Shown piece after piece: positions 34,442-43,632 of a DNA stretch of 64,000 nt; within the stretch, counting starts at the first letter, position 1, and the number at the start of each line of letters is the position of its first letter. The stretch is from JAPULR01 sp963665075. GTDB taxonomy: Bacteria > Chloroflexota > Dehalococcoidia > Lucifugimonadales > GCA-2712585. The notes under the pieces were generated by a model. The model was not told the origin of the DNA. It made no database searches and saw only the letters and a program-made list of their open reading frames with translations. The stretch covers positions 1,984,001 to 2,048,000 of the forward strand of contig OY762063.1 in assembly GCA_963665075.1 (NCBI GenBank), read 5' to 3'. The position numbers and the translations under genes are program-made.

Positions 34442-34470
34442 TTGACTATGACATAGCCTGTTGGTACAGT
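34442..34470 (+). promoter_or_regulatory. promoter of the cytochrome oxidase operon
   Basis: TTGACT (34442-34447) and TACAGT (34465-34470) with a 17-base spacer lie 64 bases before the subunit II start. Confidence 0.7.
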
Positions 34471-34534
34471 AGTTAGCGAAATTTTTTACACACTAACCCC
34501 ACCCACAACCCTCTTTGAAGATAGATAGCAGATA

Positions 34535-35626
34535 ATGTCGCCGAACAGGCTATTATCCCGCCGATGGCCCCTCGCCGTCGGCTTCCTGTCCTTGGTTGTT
34601 CTGCTTATAGCCTGCACCCCCGACCATCCCCAGTCCACCTTCGAAGCCGCAGGCCCCGTAGCCAAAAACCAGCTCAACCTCTTCTGGATAATCTTCTGGG
34701 CCTCCCTCGCCATCTTCATCGTCGTCGTCGGCGCCCTCCTCTTCACCCTCTTCCGCTTCCGCGAAAAGCCCGGAACCGCCCTCCCCGTCCAGACCCACGG
34801 CAACCGCAAGCTCGAAATCGCCTGGACCATCGCCCCCTCCCTCCTCCTCATCGCCCTCGCCGTCATGACCGTCCAGACCCTCTTCGAACTCGACTCCCCC
34901 AGCCAGGACAACCCCCTCCAGGTGGAAGTCATCGCCCACCAATGGTGGTTCGAATTCTACTACCCCGAATACAACGTCACCACCGCCAACGAAGTCAACG
35001 TCCCCGTCGACCGCGACGTAGCCTTCAAGGTGGACTCCAAGGACGTCATCCATAGCTTCTGGGTGCCCAAGCTCTCCGGCAAGATGGACATCATCCCCAA
35101 CGTCACCAACAACACCTGGTTCAACGCCTCCGAACCGGGCCTCTACTACGGCCAGTGCGCCGAATTCTGCGGCATCGCCCACGCCTTTATGAAGTTCCGC
35201 GTCATCGCCCAGCCCGAAGACGAATTCCTCGGGTGGGTGGCGAGCCAGCAGGCCCCCGCCAGATTCGCCACCGAAGGCCTCGCCGCCGAAGGCTCCCTCG
35301 TCTTCAACACCAAAGGCTGCATCACCTGCCACACCGTCGCCGGGCCCGATTCCGCCGCCATGCGCGATTCCAGAACCGCTTCCTTCCTCGACGGACAGAA
35401 CCTCGTCCACGCCCCCAACCTTGCCCACTTCGCCAGCCGCGGCTCCTTCGCCGGCTCCATGTTCGACAACACCGACGAAAATCTCGCCGCCTGGCTCCGT
35501 GACCCCGAAGGCGTCAAGCCCGGCAACCGCATGGCACGCCTCGCCGACGCCTTCAACGACCCCGATATGGCCCTTTCCGAAAGCGACATCCAGGCCCTCG
35601 TGGCCTATTTGCAGAGCTTGGAATGA
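34535..35626 (+). CDS. coxB: cytochrome c oxidase subunit II with fused cytochrome c
   Basis: The 363-residue subunit has an N-terminal signal with lipobox-like LLIAC, two membrane helices (about 48-72 and 92-112), a cupredoxin domain with the CuA ligands in DVIHSFWVP and CAEFCGIAHAFM, and a C-terminal class I cytochrome c with heme motif CITCHT near residue 264. Fusion to cytochrome c marks a caa3-type oxidase, which takes electrons from a soluble or bound cytochrome. It heads the coxBACD operon. Confidence 0.94.
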   Translation: MSPNRLLSRRWPLAVGFLSLVVLLIACTPDHPQSTFEAAGPVAKNQLNLFWIIFWASLAIFIVVVGALLFTLFRFREKPGTALPVQTHGNRKLEIAWTIAPSLLLIALAVMTVQTLFELDSPSQDNPLQVEVIAHQWWFEFYYPEYNVTTANEVNVPVDRDVAFKVDSKDVIHSFWVPKLSGKMDIIPNVTNNTWFNASEPGLYYGQCAEFCGIAHAFMKFRVIAQPEDEFLGWVASQQAPARFATEGLAAEGSLVFNTKGCITCHTVAGPDSAAMRDSRTASFLDGQNLVHAPNLAHFASRGSFAGSMFDNTDENLAAWLRDPEGVKPGNRMARLADAFNDPDMALSESDIQALVAYLQSLE

Positions 35627-35725
35627 AATACCCCTTCACAGAATGTATAATGCTAACCCCAGGGGGCCGGAACGAATCCCGTCGCCCCGAATCGAGGCTC
35701 CGATGAACATGGCAGGTGGCGTTCT

Positions 35726-37624
35726 ATGGTAGCTGCTAACGAACTCATAGGCGGTGTTTTCGCCAAGCGCCCCGTGGCCCCCACGGGCGTGGTCGGCTGG
35801 ATTACCACCATCGACCACAAGCGCATCGGCATCCTGTACGGCGTCACCGCCTTCATCTTCTTCATCCTCGGCGGCGTCGAAGCCTTCCTCATGCGCCTCC
35901 AGCTGGCCTCCGCCGACTCCACCCTGGTTTCCCCCGAAGTCTACAACCAGATGTTCACCATGCACGGCACCACCATGATTTTCCTCGTGGTCATGCCGAT
36001 GGGCGCCGCCTTCTTCAACTTCGTCATCCCCCTCATGATTGGCGCCAGAGACGTCGCCTTCCCCCGCCTCAACGCCTTCAGCTACTGGACGTTCCTCTTC
36101 GGCGCCATCCTGCTGAACGTCAGCTTCCTCACCGGCGGCGCCCCCAACGTCGGCTGGTTCGGCTACTCCCCCCTCACCGACAACACCTTCTCCGGCGGCT
36201 CCGGCGTGGACTACTGGATTCTCGGACTACAGGTCCTCGGCGTATCCTCCCTCGCCGCCGCCTTCAACTTCATCGTCACCATCGTAAACATGCGCGCCCC
36301 CGGCATGAGCATGATGAAGCTCCCCGTCTTTGCCTGGATGACCCTCATCGTATCTTTCCTCCTCGTCCTCGCCTTCCCCGTCCTCACCGTAGCCCTAACC
36401 CTCCTCATGTTCGACCGATTCTTCGGCACCGTCTTCTTTGACGTTACCGCCGGCGCCAACCCCCTCATCTGGCAGCATTTCTTCTGGGCCTTCGGCCACC
36501 CCGAAGTCTACATCCTCATCCTGCCGGCTATGGGGATCGTGTCGGAAATCCTGCCCGTCTTCTCGAAGAAGCCCCTCTTCGGCTACACCGTCGTCGTATT
36601 CTCCGGCGTCCTCATCGGCTTCATGGGCTGGGGTGTCTGGAGCCATCACATGTTCACCGTCGGCCTTGGCCCCATCGCCAACTCCGCCTTCGCCCTCATC
36701 ACCATGTTCATCGCCGTCCCCACAGGCATCAAAATCTTCAACTGGATTGCCACCATGTGGGGTGGATCCATTAAATTCTCCACCCCCATGCTATTCGCCA
36801 TCGGCTTCATCGCCATGTTCATCATCGGCGGACTCAGCGGCGTCATGCACGCCGTCGCCCCCTCCGACACCCAGCAGAGCGATACCTACTTCATCGTCGC
36901 CCACCTCCACTACGTCCTATTTGGAGGAAGCATCTTCGGCCTCTTCGCGGGCATCTACTACTGGTGGCCCAAGATTACCGGCAAGTTGATGAGCGAACTC
37001 CTTGGCAAGGTGCAGTTCTGGCTCTTCTTCATCGGCATGAACGTCACCTTCTTCCCCATGCACTTCCTCGGCATGGACGGAATGCCCCGCCGCGTCGTCA
37101 CCTACACAGGCGAGCAGGGCTGGGAATTCTGGAACGCCTTCTCCACCGCTGGCGTCTTCCTCATCGGCCTCAGCATCGTCGTCTTCATCCACAACGTCAT
37201 CTGGACTGCCCGCAACGGCAAGAAGGCAAGCAACGACCCGTGGGACGCCCGCACCCTCGAATGGTCCATTCCCTCTCCCCCGCCGGAGTACAACTTCGCC
37301 GAAATCCCCACCGTTAAGGACAAGGACGCCTTCTGGGACGAGAAGTACGGCGAAGGCCCCGACGGGCGCCCCATTCCCAAAGTGCAGGGCGCTGCCCAGA
37401 CGACTGTGGATGAGAAGGAGCACAACATCCACATGCCCACCCCCTCCTACTACCCCGTCATCCTCTCCGTCGGCATAACCCTCATCGCCGGCGGCCTGGT
37501 TTCCCACCTCTCCGTCAGCATCATCGGCGGCATCCTGGCCCTCTTCGCCGTCTATAGCTGGGCCTTCGAGCCCGCTACCGCTCCCGACGCCCCCGAACCG
37601 ACCACTAAGCAGGGGGGTTACTGA
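35726..37624 (+). CDS. coxA: cytochrome c oxidase subunit I
   Basis: The 632-residue catalytic subunit has at least 12 membrane helices. It carries MHGTTMIF (heme a ligand region), HFFWAFGHPEVYILILPAMG with the CuB His, the cross-linking Tyr and the D-channel Glu of A1-type enzymes, the HH pair in WSHHMF, and the HLHYVLFGG block with heme a3 ligands. The C-terminal 120 residues hold an extra loop and two further helices. Subunit II is upstream and III directly downstream. Confidence 0.95.
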   Translation: MVAANELIGGVFAKRPVAPTGVVGWITTIDHKRIGILYGVTAFIFFILGGVEAFLMRLQLASADSTLVSPEVYNQMFTMHGTTMIFLVVMPMGAAFFNFVIPLMIGARDVAFPRLNAFSYWTFLFGAILLNVSFLTGGAPNVGWFGYSPLTDNTFSGGSGVDYWILGLQVLGVSSLAAAFNFIVTIVNMRAPGMSMMKLPVFAWMTLIVSFLLVLAFPVLTVALTLLMFDRFFGTVFFDVTAGANPLIWQHFFWAFGHPEVYILILPAMGIVSEILPVFSKKPLFGYTVVVFSGVLIGFMGWGVWSHHMFTVGLGPIANSAFALITMFIAVPTGIKIFNWIATMWGGSIKFSTPMLFAIGFIAMFIIGGLSGVMHAVAPSDTQQSDTYFIVAHLHYVLFGGSIFGLFAGIYYWWPKITGKLMSELLGKVQFWLFFIGMNVTFFPMHFLGMDGMPRRVVTYTGEQGWEFWNAFSTAGVFLIGLSIVVFIHNVIWTARNGKKASNDPWDARTLEWSIPSPPPEYNFAEIPTVKDKDAFWDEKYGEGPDGRPIPKVQGAAQTTVDEKEHNIHMPTPSYYPVILSVGITLIAGGLVSHLSVSIIGGILALFAVYSWAFEPATAPDAPEPTTKQGGY

Positions 37625-37629
37625 CCCAG

Positions 37630-38262
37630 ATGGCCGTTAACACGCACGAGCCGGAACACCACACCTCCACCGGGCTGAACCACCGGAAGCTTCTCATGTG
37701 GACCTTCCTGGGGTCGGAGTGCCTCTTTTTCGGCACTCTCATCGCCAACCACATGATCAACCGCAACCAGGCGGCGTTCATCCACGACCTCCCCCCCTCC
37801 TGCATCCTCGACATCCCCATAACCTCCGTGAGCACCTTCGTCCTCCTGATGAGCAGCGTCGCGATGGTCCTCGGCGTCGCCGCCGCCGAACGCGCCGACG
37901 TCAAGCAGATGCGCCTCTGGATCCTAGCCACCGCCGTCCTCGGCATCATCTTCCTTCTCTTCCAGGTCTACGAATTCAAAGTCTTCGTCGATGAAGGATT
38001 GACCATCGGCACCAACCTCTTCGGCTCAACCTTCTTTACCCTGACGGGATTCCACGGCGCCCACGTCACCCTCGGCGTGATATGGCTCCTCTCCCTCTAT
38101 ATCACCAGCTTCAAGCGCAAGGACTTGCTCGTCGGCAACCCCCTGAACGTGGACATCGCCGGACTCTACTGGCACTTCGTAGACATCGTCTGGATTGTCA
38201 TCTTCACCGTGGTCTACCTGGTCGGAGCCATCGGCCTCGACTGCGTTGAGGTGGGTCTGTAA
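37630..38262 (+). CDS. coxC: cytochrome c oxidase subunit III
   Basis: The 210-residue protein has five membrane helices, GSECLFFGTLIANH in the first and the family's FHGAHVTLG and YWHFVDIVWIVIFTVVYL in the last two. It is the short five-helix type of caa3 oxidases. It starts 5 bases after coxA, and its stop overlaps the next start (TAATGG). Confidence 0.94.
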   Translation: MAVNTHEPEHHTSTGLNHRKLLMWTFLGSECLFFGTLIANHMINRNQAAFIHDLPPSCILDIPITSVSTFVLLMSSVAMVLGVAAAERADVKQMRLWILATAVLGIIFLLFQVYEFKVFVDEGLTIGTNLFGSTFFTLTGFHGAHVTLGVIWLLSLYITSFKRKDLLVGNPLNVDIAGLYWHFVDIVWIVIFTVVYLVGAIGLDCVEVGL

Positions 38263-38948
38263 TGGACGCCATGCACGAACCCCGCCATCCTGACGAGAAG
38301 CCCCTCCCGAAGGTCTCCGTATACCTTCTGGTCGGCTTCATCCTGACCGTCGTCACCGCCATCGAAGTGTGGGCCTTCTACTGGCCCATCCCCGCCTGGG
38401 TCATCGTCACCAGCCTCATCATCCTCTCCCTGATGAAGTTCTGGCTCGTAGTCGCCTTCTTCATGCACCTGCGATACGACCATAAGCTGTTCTCAACCTT
38501 CTTCACCGGCGGCCTGGTTCTGGCCATTGGCGTTGTGCTTGGACTGATAACCCTCTTCGATAACTTCGACATCGGCAACCCTCCCCCCGCGGCGGCGGCA
38601 ACCCCGCCGCCCGAAGTGGTTGTCGTTCCCGCTCCAACCCCGGAGGGCGCCGCGCCCGTCGGCACCGACGGCCCCTCCATCTTCGTCAGCCGCGGCTGCG
38701 GCGGCTGCCACGTCATCGAAGGAGTGACCGGCGCCGTCGGCGTCGTCGGCCCCGAACTCAACGGCATAGCGACAAGAGCGGCGACGCGCGTCGCCGGCAT
38801 GAGCGCCGAAGACTACATCCGCGAGTCCGTCGAGCATCCCGAAGCCTTCATCGTCGAAGGCTACGACAACGTCATGCAGCCCCTCCGCGGCACCATGTCC
38901 GACGACGAATTCGACATCCTAGTCGAATACCTCCTAACCCTCCAATAA
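38262..38948 (+). CDS. cytochrome c oxidase subunit IV fused to cytochrome c
   Basis: The 228-residue protein starts with a prokaryotic COX4 domain of three membrane helices (about 20-105, with FWLVVAFFMHLRYDHKLF), then a Pro/Ala-rich linker (about 108-135), then a cytochrome c domain with heme motif CGGCH near residue 148 and distal Met candidates near GYDNVMQP. A cytochrome c fused to subunit IV, in addition to the one on subunit II, would give the complex two extra c hemes. Confidence 0.88.
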   Translation: MDAMHEPRHPDEKPLPKVSVYLLVGFILTVVTAIEVWAFYWPIPAWVIVTSLIILSLMKFWLVVAFFMHLRYDHKLFSTFFTGGLVLAIGVVLGLITLFDNFDIGNPPPAAAATPPPEVVVVPAPTPEGAAPVGTDGPSIFVSRGCGGCHVIEGVTGAVGVVGPELNGIATRAATRVAGMSAEDYIRESVEHPEAFIVEGYDNVMQPLRGTMSDDEFDILVEYLLTLQ

Positions 38949-39805
38949 CCCCCCTCTTGCTCCCGCGAAAGCGGGAGCCCATCCCCCCCGCTCACCCTGA
39001 GCCTGTCGAAGGGTCGAGCGCCCCCCCCCGCTCACCCTGCATCCCCTTCCCCCGCTCACCCTGAGCCTGTCGAAGGGTCGAGCGAACCCGAACCCCGAAT
39101 CCCCCCTTCCCCCTTGACGCAGACCTTTGCATAATCCCCTTCCTCCCCCCCCCGCTCACCCTGAGCCTGTCGAAGGGTCGAGCGCGCCCCCTCTTATCCC
39201 TTCCCCCTTGACGGGGGAAGGTTAGGATGGGGGCGACTCCCCCTCCGCAACTCCGCCATACCCCTTTCCTGAACTCCCAAAAACCTCTTCCCCCTTGACG
39301 GGGGAAGATTGAGATGGGGGTGATTCGGGCGAGGTGCATGACGTTTTTGGCAGTTACGCAAAGCTCTCCTTGACGGAGAAAGGTTAGGCCTGCCCTGAGC
39401 CTGTCCTGAGCTTGCCGAAGGGCTTGTAGAAGGGATGGGGGCGTCTCTCACACCAACAGTATTCCCTCCCGTAGGGGCGAGTTTGAAACCCGCCCCATCT
39501 CGATACGCCCTCCCCCTACCGCTCGCCCTACCTCCCATTTCCCCACTCTTGCTCCCGCGAAAGCGGGAGCCTACGGGCTGGTCCCCTGCTCACCCTACAT
39601 CCCATTCCCCCCCACCGCTCACCCTGAGCCTGTCGAAGGGCTTGTCGAAGGGTCGAGTGCCCCCAACCCACGCCCCCTGCTCCCGCAAAAGCGGAAGCCC
39701 ATCCCCCACCATTGAATTCCACGCCCGCGCCCCCTAATATAATCCCCCCTACCATCCACGAAAAAATCCCCCGCCACTCCCAACAAACTGAAACACCCCC
39801 AAGCA
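38949..39805. repeat. repeat-rich intergenic region with a MITE-like element
   Basis: No gene is seen. The region carries at least four copies of CTCACCCTGAGCCTGTCGAAGGGTCGAGC (about 38990-39025, 39055-39083, 39153-39183, 39618-39656), CTCCCGCGAAAGCGGGAG hairpins, and a MITE-like element at 39112-39377. The last 70 bases before ctaA are AC-rich with no clear promoter. Confidence 0.7.
39112..39377. mobile_element. MITE-like element, copy a
   Basis: The left end TTGACGCAGACCTTTGCATAA and right end CAGTTACGCAAAGCTCTCC followed by TTGACGG are inverted repeats of each other. The interior holds a CCTGAGCCTGTCGAAGG repeat and CTTCCCCCTTGACGGGGGAAG hairpins. Related copies lie at 52343-52640, 59308-59450 and 63084-63220. 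No transposase gene is present. Confidence 0.55.
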
Positions 39806-40717
39806 ATGAGCAGCCAACAGTCCAAAACCGGCCCTAACTTCCGATACCTCGTCCTCGCAACCCTGCTGGGCGTCTTCGCCCTCACCGTCCTCGGCAGCAT
39901 CGTAAGAATCACCGACTCCGGCCTTGGCTGCCCCGACTGGCCCCTCTGCCACGGAAAGCTCATCCCGCCCTTCGACGCCCCAACCCTCATCGAATACTCC
40001 CACCGCCTCCTAGCCGCCGCCCTCGGACTACTCGTGCTGGCAACCCTGATAGTGGCCTGGCGACGCTACCGCAGCCGCCCCTTGATCTTCCGGCCCGCCC
40101 TCATCGCCCTGGTCATGGTCGTTGGCCAAAGCCTGCTCGGCGGCGCCGCCGTCCTTACGGAACTGTCGTCAATCGTAGTTATGATTCACATGGCGATGGC
40201 CCAGGCCCTCCTCGCCTGCTTCATCCTCATAACCCTCGACGCCTGGCGCCGCCTCTCCTTCACCCCCACGAAAATTGACAACCGCGTCCTCATACCCGCG
40301 ACCGCCGCCCTCGGCGTCTACCTCCTCATCCTGTCCGGCTCCTACGTTGCCCTCACCGGCGCCGCCGGAGCCTGCAACCAGTGGCCCCTATGCCAGGACG
40401 GAAATCTCTGGATAGTCTCCGAACTCCCCCTAATCCACGTCGCCCACCGATTCGCCTCCCTCCTCGCCCTCCCCCTCATCGCCGCCGCCGCATGGACGTC
40501 CCTCCGCCCCCCGTCCCGCCCCGACGTGCGTCTGATGACCCTCCTCGCCCTGACCATCTTCGCCGCCCAGGTCCTCGTCGGCGCCCTCGCCGTATGGTGG
40601 GGACTCCCCACCGCCCTCCGCGCCCTCCACGTCGCCCTCGCCACCCTAACCTGGGCCACCCTCGTCGCCGCCACCCTCCTCCCCCTCACGCGACGGACAA
40701 GGCGGATTCTTCCTTAA
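39806..40717 (+). CDS. ctaA: heme A synthase (COX15/CtaA)
   Basis: The 303-residue protein has eight membrane helices and oxidises heme O to heme A for the oxidase encoded upstream. Family signs are RITDSGLGCPDWPLCHGKLIP near residue 32, EYSHRLLA near 59, and the mirrored second half with GACNQWPLCQDG and HVAHRFASLLALP near 205. The two halves each bring a His pair for heme, and both CxxWPxC-type loops are present. No ctaB gene is in the window. Confidence 0.92.
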   Translation: MSSQQSKTGPNFRYLVLATLLGVFALTVLGSIVRITDSGLGCPDWPLCHGKLIPPFDAPTLIEYSHRLLAAALGLLVLATLIVAWRRYRSRPLIFRPALIALVMVVGQSLLGGAAVLTELSSIVVMIHMAMAQALLACFILITLDAWRRLSFTPTKIDNRVLIPATAALGVYLLILSGSYVALTGAAGACNQWPLCQDGNLWIVSELPLIHVAHRFASLLALPLIAAAAWTSLRPPSRPDVRLMTLLALTIFAAQVLVGALAVWWGLPTALRALHVALATLTWATLVAATLLPLTRRTRRILP

Positions 40718-40746
40718 GCCACTGGATATGTCTCGTGAAAGAACAC

Positions 40747-42567
40747 CTACGCTTTGGTAAAAGTAATAGCCCAATCCCCGGAAGCATCCACGCTAACCAC
40801 CTGTGTGCCTGCCGTCAGCCCGAAAAGGCCACCTACCGATACCGTAACCTCCCCCGACCAATCCGATGCAATCTCATTAGCGGGGATTTCAAAATTGGAG
40901 CCATCGACGGATTCCATGATGACGATGAAGTTATCTTCCAGGCAGTCGCCAAGGCTACAATCTTCGTTATCACTGACGGTCAGGGAGACAATCCAGACTC
41001 CTTCAGAGAAAAGGGGTATTGTCTCTACGGCAGTGCCTGATCCGCTAATTGAAACGGGGGCGTCAGGATCATCGGGAGGCGCTTGAGGAAGAGCCAAATT
41101 GAAGGCAATAGTCCAATCGCCGGTCGCATCTACACTCACTACCTGTTTTCCCGCCGACAGTCCGAAAAGCCCTCCCACCGCAACCGTTACTTCTCCTGAC
41201 CAATCCTTTGCAATCTCATTGGCAGGGGCTTCGAAATTTGACCCATCAACGGATTCTATAGTGACGATGAAGTTGTCTTCCAGGCAGGCCCCAAAGCTGC
41301 AATCTTCATTTCCGTTTACGTTCAGATCAACTATCCACACCCCTTCAGAATCTAATGAAATTGTCTCCACGGCTGTTCCCGACCCAGTAATTTCAACGGG
41401 TTCGGGAGTCGGCGGTTGTGTGGGAGACTGCGTAGGCTCAGGAGTAGATGTGATAGTAGGCGTGGGAGTAGGCGTTGGTGGTTCAATCGGGACAGGTGTG
41501 GGTTGTGCAGTAGGAGTAGTGATTGGTGTCGATGGTTGAGTTGGCGTAGATTGAGGCTGACGCGCAGGAGTAGGTTCGGGGGTTAGTGGCTGAGTAGGTT
41601 CCGGTGTTGGTTGAGGAGTGGGGATTGGTGTTGGTTGAGGAGTGGGGATTGGTGTTGGTGGTTGAGTAGGGGGCGGCTCTGGGGTAGTAGTTAGGGTAGG
41701 TGGGGGCGTAAGCGTCGGACTCACCGTTAGGGCAGATACAGTAGTCTGCGTGTTTGAAGTTAAGCTGGAAAGTTGTTCTTGAACAGTGTCTGAGGATATG
41801 GCAAAGCCGACGTTATAAACAGGCCTGCCGCTTTGGGTCTCTTCCCGACGGAAGGTGTTGATGCCCATGATCGCCCCCTCTTTGGAGAGGAGAGGCCCTC
41901 CGCTATTGCCGGGATTGAGGGAAGCATCAGTCTGAATTACGTGGGCTTGATGATTGTTATCGTACCTGGTGGCGGAAACGATTCCGCGGGTGACAGAGGC
42001 CTCCCCCGGAAGCCCGACAGGATAGCCCATAGCCAAGACTTCATCGCCGGGCTTCAATTCTGAAGCGTTGCCGAAAGGGAGTGCATGGAAGTCGCTACAA
42101 CAGATGCGTAGAGTAGCTAGGTCACGGAGGGCATCTGAGCCTAGTATCTCGGCGTTATGAACAGCGGAGTCGTTGACCTCTACCTGGATGTAAATTGCGT
42201 TCTCGACGACGTGATGGTTAGTGAGAATCAGCGCATTGGGGCCGTCAATTCCAACGATTACGCCGGAACCGTCACCCTTATCGGTACGAACGCGGACGAT
42301 GGAAGGCCGAGCCTTTTCAATCACGGTGCTCATAGTGGGCGTTGGTTCGGAATTCGATGTTAGTGGTGTGAGTACAAAAACACTGGTTGCCGATTGAGTT
42401 GGTGTGGGCGTAGAGGCCGAAGAAGGAGTGCTAGCTTGGTTAATGTTTGCGGGCCGTGTCGGGATTACATTAGTCGGTTGTACTGGATCAGAATCATCTT
42501 CTTCAATTTTGTACGCCAAGCTTGCGGAAACGACAAACAATAGCACGACAACCGCGATCACCTTCAA
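40747..42567 (-). CDS. secreted HtrA-like serine protease with Pro/Thr linker and duplicated C-terminal domain
   Basis: The 606-residue protein starts at TTG 42567 with a signal or anchor (VIAVVVLLFVVSASLA), followed by a Ser/Thr/Pro linker. The S1C protease domain (about 80-275) has the triad His119 (TNHHVV), Asp149 (RDLATL) and Ser222 (NPGNSGGP). A long PTP/TPEPTP-type linker (about 285-395) leads to two copies of a 100-residue beta domain (about 395-495 and 505-606), each with SGSGTAVETI, EDC...CLEDNF (likely disulfide) and DWSGEVTV. There is no PDZ domain, which separates it from DegP. The repeat domains may bind the cell wall or a ligand. Confidence 0.85.
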   Translation of the reverse strand: MKVIAVVVLLFVVSASLAYKIEEDDSDPVQPTNVIPTRPANINQASTPSSASTPTPTQSATSVFVLTPLTSNSEPTPTMSTVIEKARPSIVRVRTDKGDGSGVIVGIDGPNALILTNHHVVENAIYIQVEVNDSAVHNAEILGSDALRDLATLRICCSDFHALPFGNASELKPGDEVLAMGYPVGLPGEASVTRGIVSATRYDNNHQAHVIQTDASLNPGNSGGPLLSKEGAIMGINTFRREETQSGRPVYNVGFAISSDTVQEQLSSLTSNTQTTVSALTVSPTLTPPPTLTTTPEPPPTQPPTPIPTPQPTPIPTPQPTPEPTQPLTPEPTPARQPQSTPTQPSTPITTPTAQPTPVPIEPPTPTPTPTITSTPEPTQSPTQPPTPEPVEITGSGTAVETISLDSEGVWIVDLNVNGNEDCSFGACLEDNFIVTIESVDGSNFEAPANEIAKDWSGEVTVAVGGLFGLSAGKQVVSVDATGDWTIAFNLALPQAPPDDPDAPVSISGSGTAVETIPLFSEGVWIVSLTVSDNEDCSLGDCLEDNFIVIMESVDGSNFEIPANEIASDWSGEVTVSVGGLFGLTAGTQVVSVDASGDWAITFTKA

Positions 42568-42640
42568 ATGAAGCCTCGTCTCTACGATATGGTAATGATA
42601 ATCTGGTTGTCTACAACCGGCTGTTCAAACGATGGCAACC

Positions 42641-42934
42641 CTACTCGCCGGCCCGCAGAAATACCGAATGGAATCCGAGGTCTATCGGGCGTTCTCCAAC
42701 ACGATGGATGCTGAACCTCCCCAGGCCGAACTTCTCGCAGCCGATGTCGTAAGCGTCGCCCTCGTCGTTGTATATGGCGACCACGTTGCCGCCATGAAGC
42801 AGAACCGTCCTGCCCCAATGCTCAGCTTCCATCCGGTCTTTGACGGAATCGAAGGCCGCTTTATTCTTCTCCAGTTCGGCAATCACCTCAGGCGGATGCA
42901 AAGCGCTGCCGACAATTTCACCCGGTGCGTTCAT
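42641..42934 (-). CDS. small protein of unknown function downstream of rplT
   Basis: The 97-residue soluble protein starts at ATG 42934 behind GAGGGG. A charged helical first half (HPPEVIAELEKNKAAFDSVK) is followed by a beta-rich half (RTVLLHGGNVVAIYNDEGDA, then DLGFHSVF at the end). It follows rplT by 49 bases on the same strand. No family is recognised with confidence. Confidence 0.6.
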   Translation of the reverse strand: MNAPGEIVGSALHPPEVIAELEKNKAAFDSVKDRMEAEHWGRTVLLHGGNVVAIYNDEGDAYDIGCEKFGLGRFSIHRVGERPIDLGFHSVFLRAGE

Positions 42935-42983
42935 AGTATCACCCCTCAGCCCCTTTGCTAAGTTTGTCGCCACCCCCCAAGCC

Positions 42984-43346
42984 CTAACCCCCCGCCAAAC
43001 CCTCCTTCGCAATCCCCACCAACTGCGCGAACGCCTCCGGGTCCCTCACCGCCGTATCCGCCAGCACCTTCCTGTCCAACTCCACCTTCGCCAGCTTCAA
43101 CCCGTGGATGAACTGCCCATACGTCAACCCCAACGCCCGCGACGCCGCGTTTATCCGCAGAATCCACAGACGCCGAAAATCTCGCTTCCGCTCCCGCCGG
43201 TGCCGGTAGGCGTGACTCCACGCGTGGATCAACGCCTCCTTCGCCCGTCGGAAATGACGGCTCTGCGAGTTCTGATACCCCTTCGTCTGGGCCAGAATCT
43301 TCTTATGTCTCCGGTGCTTTGTGACTCCCCGTTTAACCCTGGTCAA
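42984..43346 (-). CDS. rplT: 50S ribosomal protein L20
   Basis: The 120-residue basic protein matches L20 throughout: TRVKRGVTKHRRHKKILAQT at the start, then RRERKRDFRRLWILRINAA, GLTYGQFIHGL and the C-terminal RDPEAFAQLV. It starts at TTG 43346. It binds 23S rRNA early in large-subunit assembly. It is third in the infC-rpmI-rplT operon, where L20 often represses translation of the operon; no leader copy of the rRNA site was identified here. Confidence 0.95.
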   Translation of the reverse strand: MTRVKRGVTKHRRHKKILAQTKGYQNSQSRHFRRAKEALIHAWSHAYRHRRERKRDFRRLWILRINAASRALGLTYGQFIHGLKLAKVELDRKVLADTAVRDPEAFAQLVGIAKEGLAGG

Positions 43347-43431
43347 TGTTACGTCCTGATTCGTGATGATGTATTTCGGCGCACACGCGCGCCCGTCTGG
43401 GAAAAATTCGGCTTGCCCGGCAACAGCGAAA

Positions 43432-43632
43432 TCAGAAGCTGTTCGGCATCAGCCGCTTCAGGCTCTTCCGCGCCGTCTTGGCCACCGGCATCTTCTGGTC
43501 GTAAGTCCGCCGCACCCTCTTCGGCTTCTTCCGCCGCAAGTGGCTGCTCATCCCCTTCCGCCGCATCAGCTTCCCCGAACCCGTCACGTGAAATCGCGCC
43601 CTCGCGCCCTTGTGTGTCTTCAATTTAGGCAT
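43432..43632 (-). CDS. rpmI: 50S ribosomal protein L35
   Basis: The 66-residue basic protein is a complete L35: MPKLKTHKGARARFHVTGSG, then RRKGMSSHLRRKKPKRVRR and the C-terminal KRLMPNSF. Its start overlaps the infC stop by 8 bases (ATGCCTAA), the classic coupling in this operon. Confidence 0.95.
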   Translation of the reverse strand: MPKLKTHKGARARFHVTGSGKLMRRKGMSSHLRRKKPKRVRRTYDQKMPVAKTARKSLKRLMPNSF

